In this document: in pieces, positions 1 to 8,979 of the stretch
Numbering within the stretch: the first letter of the stretch is position 1
Layout: each line of letters opens with the position of its first letter
From: JAHDHW01 sp965220465
GTDB lineage: Bacteria; Bacteroidota; Bacteroidia; Chitinophagales; Saprospiraceae
DNA: 64,000 bases
Assembly (NCBI GenBank): GCA_965220465.1
Contig: CBDCPZ010000025.1
Location: forward strand, 310,001 to 374,000
Direction of reading: 5' to 3'
Notes under the pieces: model-generated
What the model saw: only the letters and a program-made list of their open reading frames with translations
The model's database searches: none
Told to the model about the DNA's origin: nothing
Position numbers and translations under genes: made by a program

Positions 1-2153
1 TCGAAAGCATCTGCACGAATGTCTTTAAATAAAGATTGATCTATTTTAAATTCGGCGCGCACGATATTTAAAAAGTCATCCCCTACCCTGTTGCTGGAAA
101 AGGTGCAATTCGAAATATTGACCGGCGATTCATAATAAGTCACAGATCCGGGTACTGTCCAGCCATCATTTGCAGGAGGAGCCAGATTGTCAAAACTAGT
201 ATGATAAAGCAGCGATTGTTTTCCTGCATTCATAACTATTATCCCGTTACCGGTTGAATCAGAAGAAGTAAACGCAATCGGCTCTTCCTCTGTCCCTAAG
301 CAGCTAAAAGGAGATTTGCAGATAATTTGAGCGCCGTTGATGAAATCAATCTGAGCACCCGGACTAACGACAAAGTCTTTTCCTTTTGGAATAATTAATT
401 CTTTGTCCAGTGTCCATTTTCCTGCCTGAATCCGAAGAATATTGCTGCCTTTTTGTTCTTTTATAAAATCAAAAGCCTGATAATTTGCTTCTTTGTTTAC
501 CGGATTTTTAGCGAAAGTTGCTCTGTTTTCGAAATTCCATGGGAAAATCAATATATCTTTTCGAAGCGAATCCAGTCCCAAAATATTATAAGTAAGCTTC
601 AACTCCTTGACCATCTCATCAGACCAGGTAAATCCTGATGGAAACATAAAACTGGTCAGTTGTAAATCACCGACTTTGGCTTTCCATTTTGAGCGGAGTA
701 TTGTTTCTTCTTTTGGAAAAAAGTAAACGGAGTCTGCCCAATTTGCATGAGTAACTTCAATCGGTAAATCTTGTAGGTTTTTAAGCAAAATATTTAGCTG
801 GCCATCTTCCTTTTCATAAAAATAGGCACTCATTTCCGGTAAATCAGAATAAAGTTTTTTGCGGATATAGCTTTGATTTTCGTAGAGGATACTTTCAGGA
901 GATTTGTAAAAAGGGTTTTCCCGATAGATCTTTTTCAGCAAAGCCTTCATTCGAGGCCTGATATGGTCAAACAAGTTTTTCAAAAATTCTTCTTTTGAAA
1001 TCTCGCTTGCTTCTTTTAAATAATACCGCTTAAAAGTAGGATTATCATAAATCAAACGGATTAAAGTATCTCTCTCCGTAATTTCGTGGAAGCGGGAAGC
1101 AGGCGTAGGTTCTTCAAGAAACAGCGCCATCTCCGTCTGCGTTTCTTTTCGCAGATATTCCCATTCTCTGCCAATTGGCTCAACAAGTCCGGTAACCGGA
1201 TTATAATACAATCGCATATTTGTCAAAGAAATCGCATGTTTGTCTTTCATCAAATCGGTAATGGCGTAAATTTTAGCCATTTTTTCCAAATCAAAAAACT
1301 CATCAACAGCAATATCACCAGCGACCAGGGACTGCCATAGTTGTTTGAAACGGATTAACCGTTCTTTTGCCGCAGGATCAAGGAGTATTTTGCTTTCCCC
1401 GTAGACAGTCATTTGAGGATAGGTGATCCTAAAAAGTATACCCTCACGTAATCTGTTATTTTCGACCAGGTATTTGTCAAATTTCTCTTCCAGATAATAA
1501 AGGCCAATCGATTTTCCATTGATATTGACATCAACAAAATCAGACCTCAAACCGATCAAGCCTCTTTCTTTGCAAATTTCGGTTGCTACCCAATCAGTGA
1601 GATAACCTCTTGCTCGAGGAAACATTAAAATGAAGCGTTTTAAGCCGTTTATCGATTTTCCATCTTTCACTTTGACTTCGTAAGACCATTTTGTCGGATG
1701 CCGTAAGTGGTCCAACATCATACCTGACAAACTTAATTTTATATTATAAATTTCGCCATTCAAATGGATTTTACCAGGGAAACTTTCCACTTTGATTTCA
1801 TCATCAATAATGCCTTTACTAAATGCCAGTTCCCGTAAATACTGGATTCTGAGCATGTGCCTAAACTTGATCTCGATATCAAACTGATCAATTTCAGCGG
1901 TCATTCCCACGCCGTAATTTGGAATAAATGCAAAATCCAGTTCCGAAACGGCAATCAGGAAATTTTTCAGGTTGGGTGTTTGCCCTCTTTTCTGCAAAAA
2001 TGCACCATAACTAATTGCTGCAAGAAAAATCACACCAAAAACACCTATCCCCGTCAAGGCAACGAAGGTTTTGAAAAAGCCATTTCTATTGCCAAGATAA
2101 CTTTTAGCCGATTGGAGGATCGAATGAGAATCAGAAAATCCTTTTATTTTCAT
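1..2153 (-). CDS. CotH-like kinase-family protein, C-terminus cut by window edge
   Basis: The reverse strand reads open from an ATG at 2151-2153 to base 1, giving at least 717 residues with no stop, so the 3' end lies outside the window. After a short basic N-terminus there is one membrane segment (about residues 28-48). The middle matches the CotH fold: an NGKSIGLYYLEE-type strand, then a KDKHAISLTNMRLYYNP segment and PIGREWE, which sit where CotH proteins keep their ATP/metal-binding acidic residues. From about residue 560 onward the sequence turns into short beta-rich turns typical of a right-handed parallel beta-helix. CotH proteins are atypical kinases of the secretory or cell-surface space; the substrate here is unknown. 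Family assignment is from motifs only, and the helix could be a separate adhesion module. Confidence 0.72.
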   Translation of the reverse strand, partial: MKIKGFSDSHSILQSAKSYLGNRNGFFKTFVALTGIGVFGVIFLAAISYGAFLQKRGQTPNLKNFLIAVSELDFAFIPNYGVGMTAEIDQFDIEIKFRHMLRIQYLRELAFSKGIIDDEIKVESFPGKIHLNGEIYNIKLSLSGMMLDHLRHPTKWSYEVKVKDGKSINGLKRFILMFPRARGYLTDWVATEICKERGLIGLRSDFVDVNINGKSIGLYYLEEKFDKYLVENNRLREGILFRITYPQMTVYGESKILLDPAAKERLIRFKQLWQSLVAGDIAVDEFFDLEKMAKIYAITDLMKDKHAISLTNMRLYYNPVTGLVEPIGREWEYLRKETQTEMALFLEEPTPASRFHEITERDTLIRLIYDNPTFKRYYLKEASEISKEEFLKNLFDHIRPRMKALLKKIYRENPFYKSPESILYENQSYIRKKLYSDLPEMSAYFYEKEDGQLNILLKNLQDLPIEVTHANWADSVYFFPKEETILRSKWKAKVGDLQLTSFMFPSGFTWSDEMVKELKLTYNILGLDSLRKDILIFPWNFENRATFAKNPVNKEANYQAFDFIKEQKGSNILRIQAGKWTLDKELIIPKGKDFVVSPGAQIDFINGAQIICKSPFSCLGTEEEPIAFTSSDSTGNGIIVMNAGKQSLLYHTSFDNLAPPANDGWTVPGSVTYYESPVNISNCTFSSNRVGDDFLNIVRAEFKIDQSLFKDIRADAF

Positions 2154-2737
2154 ATCGTTTATAATTAAATCTTATTTGAAAAACCGGAGTAACAAAGGTT
2201 ACCAGCTTCCAAAACATACTTAATTTTGGTAAATTATGAGAAGGTTTTAAACACGGAGGTTGGGAATAATTATACAAATAACTAAATTTTGTACCAAAAA
2301 ATCACTATAAAAAGGTCAGTATTTGCACATACCAATCCAACATCGTGTTTTACCACTATTTCCACAGTTAAATTCTATACGTTTCCGGGCAATATTTTGA
2401 TTCAATCAATCCCATGGAAATGAAAAATAAAATTTACGACAGCATCTACCCACTGAAAAAGAATAGGAAAGTTTAAATATATTCTATCCTCCAATGGATT
2501 TATTCAGATTTAAAATTGGATAGTTAGCGACTATTTAAGTGTTTACAATTTTAGATGCATTTTAATATTATTTTTTACCTTTAAGCATTGTACTAAAAAT
2601 AAAACCCACTTTTAAATTTTTGATTTAGAATTGCTTTTACAATCCATTGTTTTTCCTCTTTTTTCTGATTTTAAAAGGTCGGATTTATTTTTTCACAACA
2701 CTGATTCGGAATATTTTAAACAAAAAAATGGTCAATT
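2154..2737. other. 584-bp AT-rich gap between divergent genes
   Basis: Intergenic region between the minus-strand CotH-like gene and the plus-strand T9SS cargo gene. It must hold both promoters, but I found no convincing paired TTTG / TAnnTTTG boxes, no RNA gene and no significant open frame. The base composition is strongly A+T-rich. Confidence 0.6.
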
Positions 2738-4150
2738 ATGAAACGTAAACTTATCTACACTCAAGTTTTTATTATTGCAATATTATTTTCAACTATTTCT
2801 TATGGCCAGATTGCTAATGATCCATTCCTGCAGGAATTGGAAGATCGTTTACCTTCCGCTTTATTTGAAACCTTGAAAAAACAACACAACAGCCTGTCAG
2901 CTTCAAATCGTGATGAAGACGATCTTCTTTTGGCATCGAGATATGACACATGGAATAATGATATGTGGGAAGGCTCGGATTCGGCTGAATACTATTATAA
3001 TAATGAAAACCAGTTGATTGAAAACATTTTCCTCACTTTTGATGGAGTCGATTGGGTTAATTCCGGCAGATATACGCAGATATTCAATGCCAATAGCAAT
3101 ATTTCCCAAAGCTTAAGTCAAACCTGGAATGGCACAAGCTGGGATTCCACCTTTCAGTCTATTTACCAGTATGATGTCGACGACAACAGGACAGGTGTTT
3201 TATACCAAAGTTATGACGGTACCAATTGGATGAATACACAGCAATTTTTATTTGATTTTGATAGTGAGGGCAATCAGATTTTACTACAATATCAAAGCTG
3301 GAATGGTACTGATTGGGATTATTTTTATCAAATTATTTCTGAATTTGATCTTAACAAAAATCTTTTATCAGAAACAACTCAATATTACATCAGCAATGAT
3401 TGGGAAAATTCTTCCAAATCGGTTTTAGAGTATGATGCAAATAACAATCGAACGCTTTTCCTTTCTCAGAATTGGGTGATGAATGATTGGGGAGATAATT
3501 TTCAATCGATTTATACCTTTGATGCAAACAACAATCAAATATCGCGTTTAAAGCAAGATTGGGATGGTAGTGACTGGGTTGATGATTATGAAATCGTGAA
3601 CGAATATGATGTAAATAATAATCCTTCATTAGAGACGAGACAAAATTGGGACGGGACTTTTTGGGTTAATGATTACCAGGAGACATACACTTTCGATGGT
3701 GATAGTCCGGTATCCTTGTTAAGTCAATTTTGGGATGGTAGTAATTGGGTTAATGATTATCAAGCCTTTTTCGAGACGGATCAGGGAAATAACATTACAT
3801 TTTTTTTAGAACAACTTTGGGATGGTAGTGATTGGAACAATGTAGCTCAGACCTTTTTCTATTATGAGATCATTATTAGCAATTCAGATCTTGAACGTTT
3901 GGAAGGAGATTATACTGTTTTCCCAAACCCAGGTAACGGCAACTTCACCCTTGATTTAAGCAATACTGAATTGGAAAATGGTGCATTACAGGTTTACAAC
4001 ACTATCGGTCAAATGTTGCATTTTGAACCGATTTCTAACGGATCAGAAAAGATGCATCTGAATTTATCGCATTTACAAAATGGAACCTACTTCCTCCAAG
4101 TCATCGAAGGTGAAAAGCAACTGACTCAAGCAATTCAAATTCTTCATTAA
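2738..4150 (+). CDS. secreted 29-residue-repeat protein with T9SS type A sorting domain
   Basis: 470 residues. A signal peptide (about 1-23) ends at SYGQ. Residues about 70-385 hold roughly eleven tandem units of 29 residues with a core like QxWDGSDW...Y..YDxNNN, rich in Trp, Asp and Asn. The unit length is clear between the QSWNGTDW, QYYISNDW, QNWVMNDW and QDWDGSDW copies. The last about 80 residues are a T9SS type A C-terminal domain (YTVFPNPGNGNFTLDL, then VYNTIGQ, then L..GTYFLQV), so the protein should be secreted and attached to or released from the surface. Function of the repeat is unknown. The gene stands alone, convergent with the next one through a shared terminator. Confidence 0.8.
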   Translation: MKRKLIYTQVFIIAILFSTISYGQIANDPFLQELEDRLPSALFETLKKQHNSLSASNRDEDDLLLASRYDTWNNDMWEGSDSAEYYYNNENQLIENIFLTFDGVDWVNSGRYTQIFNANSNISQSLSQTWNGTSWDSTFQSIYQYDVDDNRTGVLYQSYDGTNWMNTQQFLFDFDSEGNQILLQYQSWNGTDWDYFYQIISEFDLNKNLLSETTQYYISNDWENSSKSVLEYDANNNRTLFLSQNWVMNDWGDNFQSIYTFDANNNQISRLKQDWDGSDWVDDYEIVNEYDVNNNPSLETRQNWDGTFWVNDYQETYTFDGDSPVSLLSQFWDGSNWVNDYQAFFETDQGNNITFFLEQLWDGSDWNNVAQTFFYYEIIISNSDLERLEGDYTVFPNPGNGNFTLDLSNTELENGALQVYNTIGQMLHFEPISNGSEKMHLNLSHLQNGTYFLQVIEGEKQLTQAIQILH

Positions 4151-4153
4151 TTT

Positions 4154-4194
4154 AAAAAAAAGCAAAGCCATCTTTCATTGGCTTTGCTTTTTTT
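4154..4194. terminator. bidirectional intrinsic terminator
   Basis: A near-perfect stem (AAAGCAAAGCCA pairing with TGGCTTTGCTTT, loop of about 8 nt) flanked by A and T runs on both sides. It sits between two convergent T9SS cargo genes and can stop both. Confidence 0.85.
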
Positions 4195-4212
4195 AACCAT
4201 TCTAAAATAGTC

Positions 4213-6021
4213 TTACTGCACCACAAACTTTCCGCTGTAAACCTTAAAATCGTCCGTCAGGATTTTATAAAAATACATGCCTTGTCCCAATCCTCCTTTT
4301 TCAATGGTCAATGATTCTCCAAAAACGGAATCATAAACGCGCATCAGTTTTCCATCAATTGAATAAACCGACACCTGCTGAATGGAATTTTCCAACTCAT
4401 TGAAAATCAACTGAGCCTGATTGGTCATTGGGTTTGGTTGGAATTGAATATTTGCAGAAGCTTTAGCTAATTCTTCTACAGAAGTGATGTTACCATCATA
4501 AAGATCTTCCACATCTTCAGCAGCTTCAATCAGTGGTGAAATATCAGGACATGGATGTTGTACATCTTCAGCAAATATAACCGCAAAGCTCAGTTTGTTT
4601 ATAGCTCCTGGATCCAATCGAAAAGGGCCTAAGCCCATAATCATTCTGCGATCTCCATCCTCAATCTCTTCTGAACACATTGACCAACCCGTAGTATCAT
4701 TTGGAGGGCTCGGAAATGCGTAATTGGTATAATCAGTACTTCCGGGATTATAGCCATCGCCTCCAACCGTCAATCGAGTATCATCGGGCCAGGATGCTGA
4801 CATTAAATTATAAAAATCAAGGGCCGTTCCTCCCCCTCCTCCCGGAAATGAATTACCATTATAATACATAAACGTAGACAGACCTAATTCCACAATAGTA
4901 TCAGGTGTAACAGGCGAGTTGAGTGGTGGATTACATAATCCATCTGAAGCATCTATTCCATTACAGAATATTTTTGGTGCCAATACACCTCTCAATATTT
5001 TTATTCCAACTATTGGAATTTCTTCACAATACGTATTCAAACCTAGACAATCATCGCAGCTTGAAATTCCGTCCAGAGCATCTTTATTATACACATAACC
5101 CAAATTTTGGGTCGTATCGCAACCAATGTAATCATCAATATAACAACCCAAATCAGGGTCTGCCCACAAAGCCACGTAGGTACTATCTATTTGATCCAAG
5201 GCACGATTGATGAATTTATAATCGTAAAATGTAGCGTTATTGATATTATCGTTGCTACTGGAATAACTGTAAGCTAAGGCCTGGATTTCCATTTGAACAG
5301 GTATGGCTCCTGTTTGAGAATGAACACCGCCAGCATCATTAAAAACCCACCAAATCCCTTGATCGGCACTGTTAATATTGGGATAATCACCGCTTTCCGG
5401 TTCATAAATACCATTTGAATTATTGTCGAAAAAAGGAGCCAATCCTTGGTTTGTATTTGGTAATTCAAAACCATGAATGCTTTCAAAATCAGGATTGCCT
5501 ATTCCAGGCCAGGCTAAAACAGATTGTGGGATCGGGCCATCAATAACTCCATTGTCATTCCAATCAGCAATATGTGCTTCGATGTCGCTTGAATTTGTAG
5601 ACCAGAATTGATCAAAATTATTACAATTTTCCATGGTGGTCGTCCCGTTTTCTGAAAGTGGTCCGGGCCAATAATCGGTTTTTCCAGAAGCTCTTCCATA
5701 AGTCTGAGCTGCCAATTTCAAATTACTACCACTATCAAAACCTCCGATCCAAATTCCTCCAACATGAAAAGCAGTAACTTCTGGTTCGCCTGGTCCGGGC
5801 TTAGGCACGATATATTGCCCATTTCCTCCGTTCCACCATAAGTCACCTCCAATGGCAAGTTTTGCCCTTACATTGTTGATATTTAATTCTGCTTCAGCAG
5901 TAGATTGCTCACAATCTGCCACAACAGTCAATTGCTCAATGTTCTGAGCTAAGGATTGATTAAAAAATAGAGTGTTTAAAAAAAGATAAAAACTTAACTT
6001 TAAAAAGAATTGGTTTTTCAT
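4213..6021 (-). CDS. secreted T9SS-cargo protein, beta-rich, unknown function
   Basis: About 602 residues from the ATG at 6019-6021; the open frame continues upstream to a TTG, but the internal MKNQFFLKL start gives a clean signal peptide ending at SLAQ. The mature protein starts with a segment containing several Cys and Trp-Asn-Gly-Gly, then GGIWIGGFDSGSNL. Such sequences are typical of a large family of Saprospiria/Cytophagia surface proteins of unknown role. The last about 80 residues are a T9SS type A sorting domain (IQFQPNPMTNQAQLIF...VYSIDGKLM...GMYFYKI). No catalytic motif is recognisable. It is likely monocistronic. Confidence 0.75.
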   Translation of the reverse strand: MKNQFFLKLSFYLFLNTLFFNQSLAQNIEQLTVVADCEQSTAEAELNINNVRAKLAIGGDLWWNGGNGQYIVPKPGPGEPEVTAFHVGGIWIGGFDSGSNLKLAAQTYGRASGKTDYWPGPLSENGTTTMENCNNFDQFWSTNSSDIEAHIADWNDNGVIDGPIPQSVLAWPGIGNPDFESIHGFELPNTNQGLAPFFDNNSNGIYEPESGDYPNINSADQGIWWVFNDAGGVHSQTGAIPVQMEIQALAYSYSSSNDNINNATFYDYKFINRALDQIDSTYVALWADPDLGCYIDDYIGCDTTQNLGYVYNKDALDGISSCDDCLGLNTYCEEIPIVGIKILRGVLAPKIFCNGIDASDGLCNPPLNSPVTPDTIVELGLSTFMYYNGNSFPGGGGGTALDFYNLMSASWPDDTRLTVGGDGYNPGSTDYTNYAFPSPPNDTTGWSMCSEEIEDGDRRMIMGLGPFRLDPGAINKLSFAVIFAEDVQHPCPDISPLIEAAEDVEDLYDGNITSVEELAKASANIQFQPNPMTNQAQLIFNELENSIQQVSVYSIDGKLMRVYDSVFGESLTIEKGGLGQGMYFYKILTDDFKVYSGKFVVQ

Positions 6022-6195
6022 AGACAGTATTTTTGATAAGTAAAATAACGTCTTGAAAGTAATTGAATTATTGCTAACTAACAATCTACATTTTGTAAAT
6101 GCCTAGTAAAGAAGTATAAACCAGACATTCCACTGATTAAAGCATTTTTGTAAAATGAAATGATTGTCAAAAGCTACTATTCCGTTTTCAAAATA

Positions 6196-6741
6196 CTAGC
6201 CCGCAGCGTCATAGCCTTCTTTCATCCAATTGATCAGGTTTTTATCAACCTCTTTGGCATCAGAAACTCGTACGCGATGGCTGACCATACCGTTGAAACT
6301 ACCTGAAGCTTCCAGTCGGTCAGTTGTTTCCCGACCTTTGATATTAATTCCAACATCGACTCTCGTTTTCGTGGAGGGCTGAATAATGGCAAATTGTTTT
6401 TTGCGACGAAGACTGACATAGGCTCGTTTGGGAGCGATTTCAATATCATTTCCAAATTGCTTCAGTTCGGTGATAATTTTATCATAAATCGGCCGAAGCG
6501 ATTCCTTTCCTTTGTATTGATCAGTTACCAGGTCGTCTTGATTTTCAACAGAACCAGCGTCACTTTCCCGTGTTTTGTGTGCAACGAGATTGGCAAAACC
6601 GTAAGTAAAACCATGATTTGATTTTAAATAATCAATCATTTCTTTGTGTTTTTCAAGCTTGGTTTTTTTGACGATTTCGATCCATTCGCTGATCGATTTT
6701 CCGGTTTTTTCTTCCAGGTTCTGCAACATTGTATTTTCCAT
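6196..6741 (-). CDS. DUF4287 / DUF5655 domain protein
   Basis: 181 residues, cytoplasmic, no signal peptide. The N-terminal half (TGKSISEWIEIVKKTKLEKHKEM... followed by HGFTYGFANLVAH) is the DUF4287 pattern. The C-terminal half (YDKIITELKQFG...KRAYVSLRRKKQFA.IQPSTKTRVDVG) matches DUF5655, which is often fused to it. The biochemical role is not known; relatives occur as single genes in many soil and water bacteria. Start could be Met1 or Met5. It is an isolated minus-strand gene, divergent from the desaturase. Confidence 0.78.
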   Translation of the reverse strand: MENTMLQNLEEKTGKSISEWIEIVKKTKLEKHKEMIDYLKSNHGFTYGFANLVAHKTRESDAGSVENQDDLVTDQYKGKESLRPIYDKIITELKQFGNDIEIAPKRAYVSLRRKKQFAIIQPSTKTRVDVGINIKGRETTDRLEASGSFNGMVSHRVRVSDAKEVDKNLINWMKEGYDAAG

Positions 6742-6918
6742 GACTGTTTCTTTAATTAAGGGGGTTAAGGAATTATTTTTAAAAATATGGATTTCTGAAC
6801 AATTGTTGTCCTACCTTCAATTATTTTCTCATAATCAAGGCCTAAATTAAACTTTGAATATCCAAATGGTTAGCTTTACATCAAGCAATGAGAATATTTT
6901 AAACTTAAAAAGTTTTAA

Positions 6919-8007
6919 ATGAAAACTGTTATAACATTTTCAAAAAAGGATCCTGCTAACTTTTTCAAAACTATACGCAGCAGGGTTAACTCTTATTTTG
7001 AAGAAAATAATATCAAAAAAACAGGAGGCTTTGAATTGCACCTTAAAACGGTCGTAATGTTCTCTTTATACCTGGTCCCTTTTAGTTTGATACTTGCACA
7101 AATATTACCTGTTTGGGGTATCCTTTTAAGCTATTTAGTAATGGGAATAGGCCTTTCCGGTATTGGCCTTTGCATTATGCATGATGCGAATCACGGCTCT
7201 TATTCAAAAAATAAATGGATAAATAAACTGATGGCGTATTCTACGGATTTTATTGGTGCAAGCTCATTTACCTGGAAGATCCAGCACAATATTATGCACC
7301 ATTCTTATACAAACATCCATCACATGGATGAAGATATTACCGGCAAAGCATTTTTAAGATTGACCCCTGATGAAAAATTAAAAAAATACCACCGTTTCCA
7401 GCATATTTATGCACTATTTTTGTACAGTTTAGCAAGTATTAGCTGGGTACTTAAAAAGGATTTTAAGCAATTAGCTGTTTATAATAAAGAAGGAACCACC
7501 AAAAAATATGGCTTTAATCCAAAACGGGAAACCATTTTTATGATTGCAACAAAGCTATTTTATGTGTTGTACATTATTGTTCTGCCAATCGTTTTAGGTG
7601 TCCCGATTTGGATCGTGTTACTCGGTTTTTTGTTGATGCATATGATTGCAGGTGTAATGATTACAACTATTTTTCAGCTAGCACATGTTGTTGAAGGACC
7701 GGAGCATTTTGCCACCCCGGAGGATGGAAAAATCGACTCTCTTTGGATTATTCACCAGTTGAAGACAACGGCAAATTTTGCCCCAAAAAATCGATTAATT
7801 ACCTGGTTTGTAGGAGGTTTGAATTTTCAAATTGAACACCATTTGTTTCCAAAAATCTGTCATATCCATTACCGAAAAATTGCAAAAATAGTGAAGAATA
7901 CCGCAAAAGAATTTGACCTTCCTTATCATGAGTATTCAAAATTCAGAATGGCATTAGCTTCTCATTTGCGGTTTTTGAAAATGCTAGGAAGAGGTTCTTA
8001 CGCATAG
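6919..8007 (+). CDS. membrane fatty-acid (acyl-CoA/lipid) desaturase
   Basis: 362 residues. All three histidine boxes of the membrane di-iron desaturases are present: HDANH, HNIMHH and QIEHH, with hydrophobic pairs between them (about residues 48-90 and 205-250). The QxxHH form of the third box is typical of front-end or delta-6 type desaturases, though this protein has no N-terminal cytochrome b5 domain. It should introduce a double bond into acyl chains in the cytoplasmic membrane using O2 and an external electron donor, possibly for adapting membrane fluidity. It stands alone, and regiospecificity cannot be read from the sequence. Confidence 0.9.
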   Translation: MKTVITFSKKDPANFFKTIRSRVNSYFEENNIKKTGGFELHLKTVVMFSLYLVPFSLILAQILPVWGILLSYLVMGIGLSGIGLCIMHDANHGSYSKNKWINKLMAYSTDFIGASSFTWKIQHNIMHHSYTNIHHMDEDITGKAFLRLTPDEKLKKYHRFQHIYALFLYSLASISWVLKKDFKQLAVYNKEGTTKKYGFNPKRETIFMIATKLFYVLYIIVLPIVLGVPIWIVLLGFLLMHMIAGVMITTIFQLAHVVEGPEHFATPEDGKIDSLWIIHQLKTTANFAPKNRLITWFVGGLNFQIEHHLFPKICHIHYRKIAKIVKNTAKEFDLPYHEYSKFRMALASHLRFLKMLGRGSYA

Positions 8008-8121
8008 CACCCACTATTGCATAGCAAGTTCATTGCGTCCTTTTCCAAATGAAGGTAAGGATTTGTTAGTATGTTTAGTTCTCCTTTTCCAGTATTTAAG
8101 TTGTACTTAAAACAGGAAAAA

Positions 8122-8550
8122 TCATGCAGAAGTCCTTCCCCAATAAGCTGCTGAGCGATTTGGATATTGCTTTTTCAAGCTATATTTCATCACATCAAGA
8201 GTCGAAATAATTCCTACCAAATCTCCATTACTTTCTACAATAGGAACAGCATGGAACAAGTTTTCAATAAAAAGCAACACTGCTGATCCAACTCTTGCAG
8301 TAGGCTCCAGAGTTGCTAACTTGGTTGTCATGACGTCTTTGACTATGGTTTCACTATACTCTTTAAGTGATTTTTCCAGCTTGAAAAGATCATACGTAGT
8401 TAGTATCCCAACTAATTTTTTGCCTTCAACAACCGGAAGGTGGTGAATACGATTTGCTCTGAAAAGTTTGTAAACTTTGGCTAAGTTATCTTCAGGGCCA
8501 ACAGTAATAAGTTTGGAAGTCATAATTGTTGTAACAGATTCATTCATCAT
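8122..8550 (-). CDS. tandem CBS-domain protein
   Basis: 142 residues made almost entirely of two CBS motifs (about 5-60 and 70-130): VTTIMTSKLITVGPEDNL...HHLPVVEGKKLVGILTTYDL and then VMTTKLATLEPTARV...HAVPIVESNGDLVGIISTLDV. CBS pairs form a Bateman module that binds adenosine nucleotides and reports energy state. No catalytic domain is attached, so it probably regulates a partner protein in the cytoplasm. The start may be Met1 or Met2. No obvious operon partner. Confidence 0.88.
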   Translation of the reverse strand: MMNESVTTIMTSKLITVGPEDNLAKVYKLFRANRIHHLPVVEGKKLVGILTTYDLFKLEKSLKEYSETIVKDVMTTKLATLEPTARVGSAVLLFIENLFHAVPIVESNGDLVGIISTLDVMKYSLKKQYPNRSAAYWGRTSA

Positions 8551-8979
8551 ATAGAGATAAGTTTAAACAAATTTTAAGAAACGGTCTTTATCATTTCAAT
8601 AATACTAAAATTAGATTATTTTACAAAGGATTTAAGTTTATTTCTTCTACTATTTTTCGCCTTGAAACCGGTAGCTCAATATTTCTGATTTAAGCCTTTA
8701 TCTTATATAAGAAACCACTATTCGATATTATTAGTTTCCTTAAAAAATAATAGACTTTTTCCCGAAATAATTTTTTACGGTGTCCATTTAAAAAATTATT
8801 GAAATCTTACCAGCGTTTCCATCCTTCTAATAAGTAAAAAAGCTTAACCGTCTGATATTTTATTCGCCTTTTGGTTATTCCATCAAGCCATCATTCGATC
8901 TGGTGCTATTATCCGAATTCCCCAAAACCGGCGAAATGTGATTTTTTTGCTATTTTTAAAAGCACGAAAAAACATACTT
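8551..8979. other. 429-bp gap between divergent genes
   Basis: AT-rich spacer between the CBS gene and the MltF-like gene. I see no RNA gene, inverted repeat of note or short gene. Both promoters must be here but could not be placed. Confidence 0.5.

Noticed and set aside
6022..6084. TTG-initiated extension of the T9SS protein at 4213-6021
   Set aside because: The internal ATG gives a standard signal peptide; the extension would bury it.
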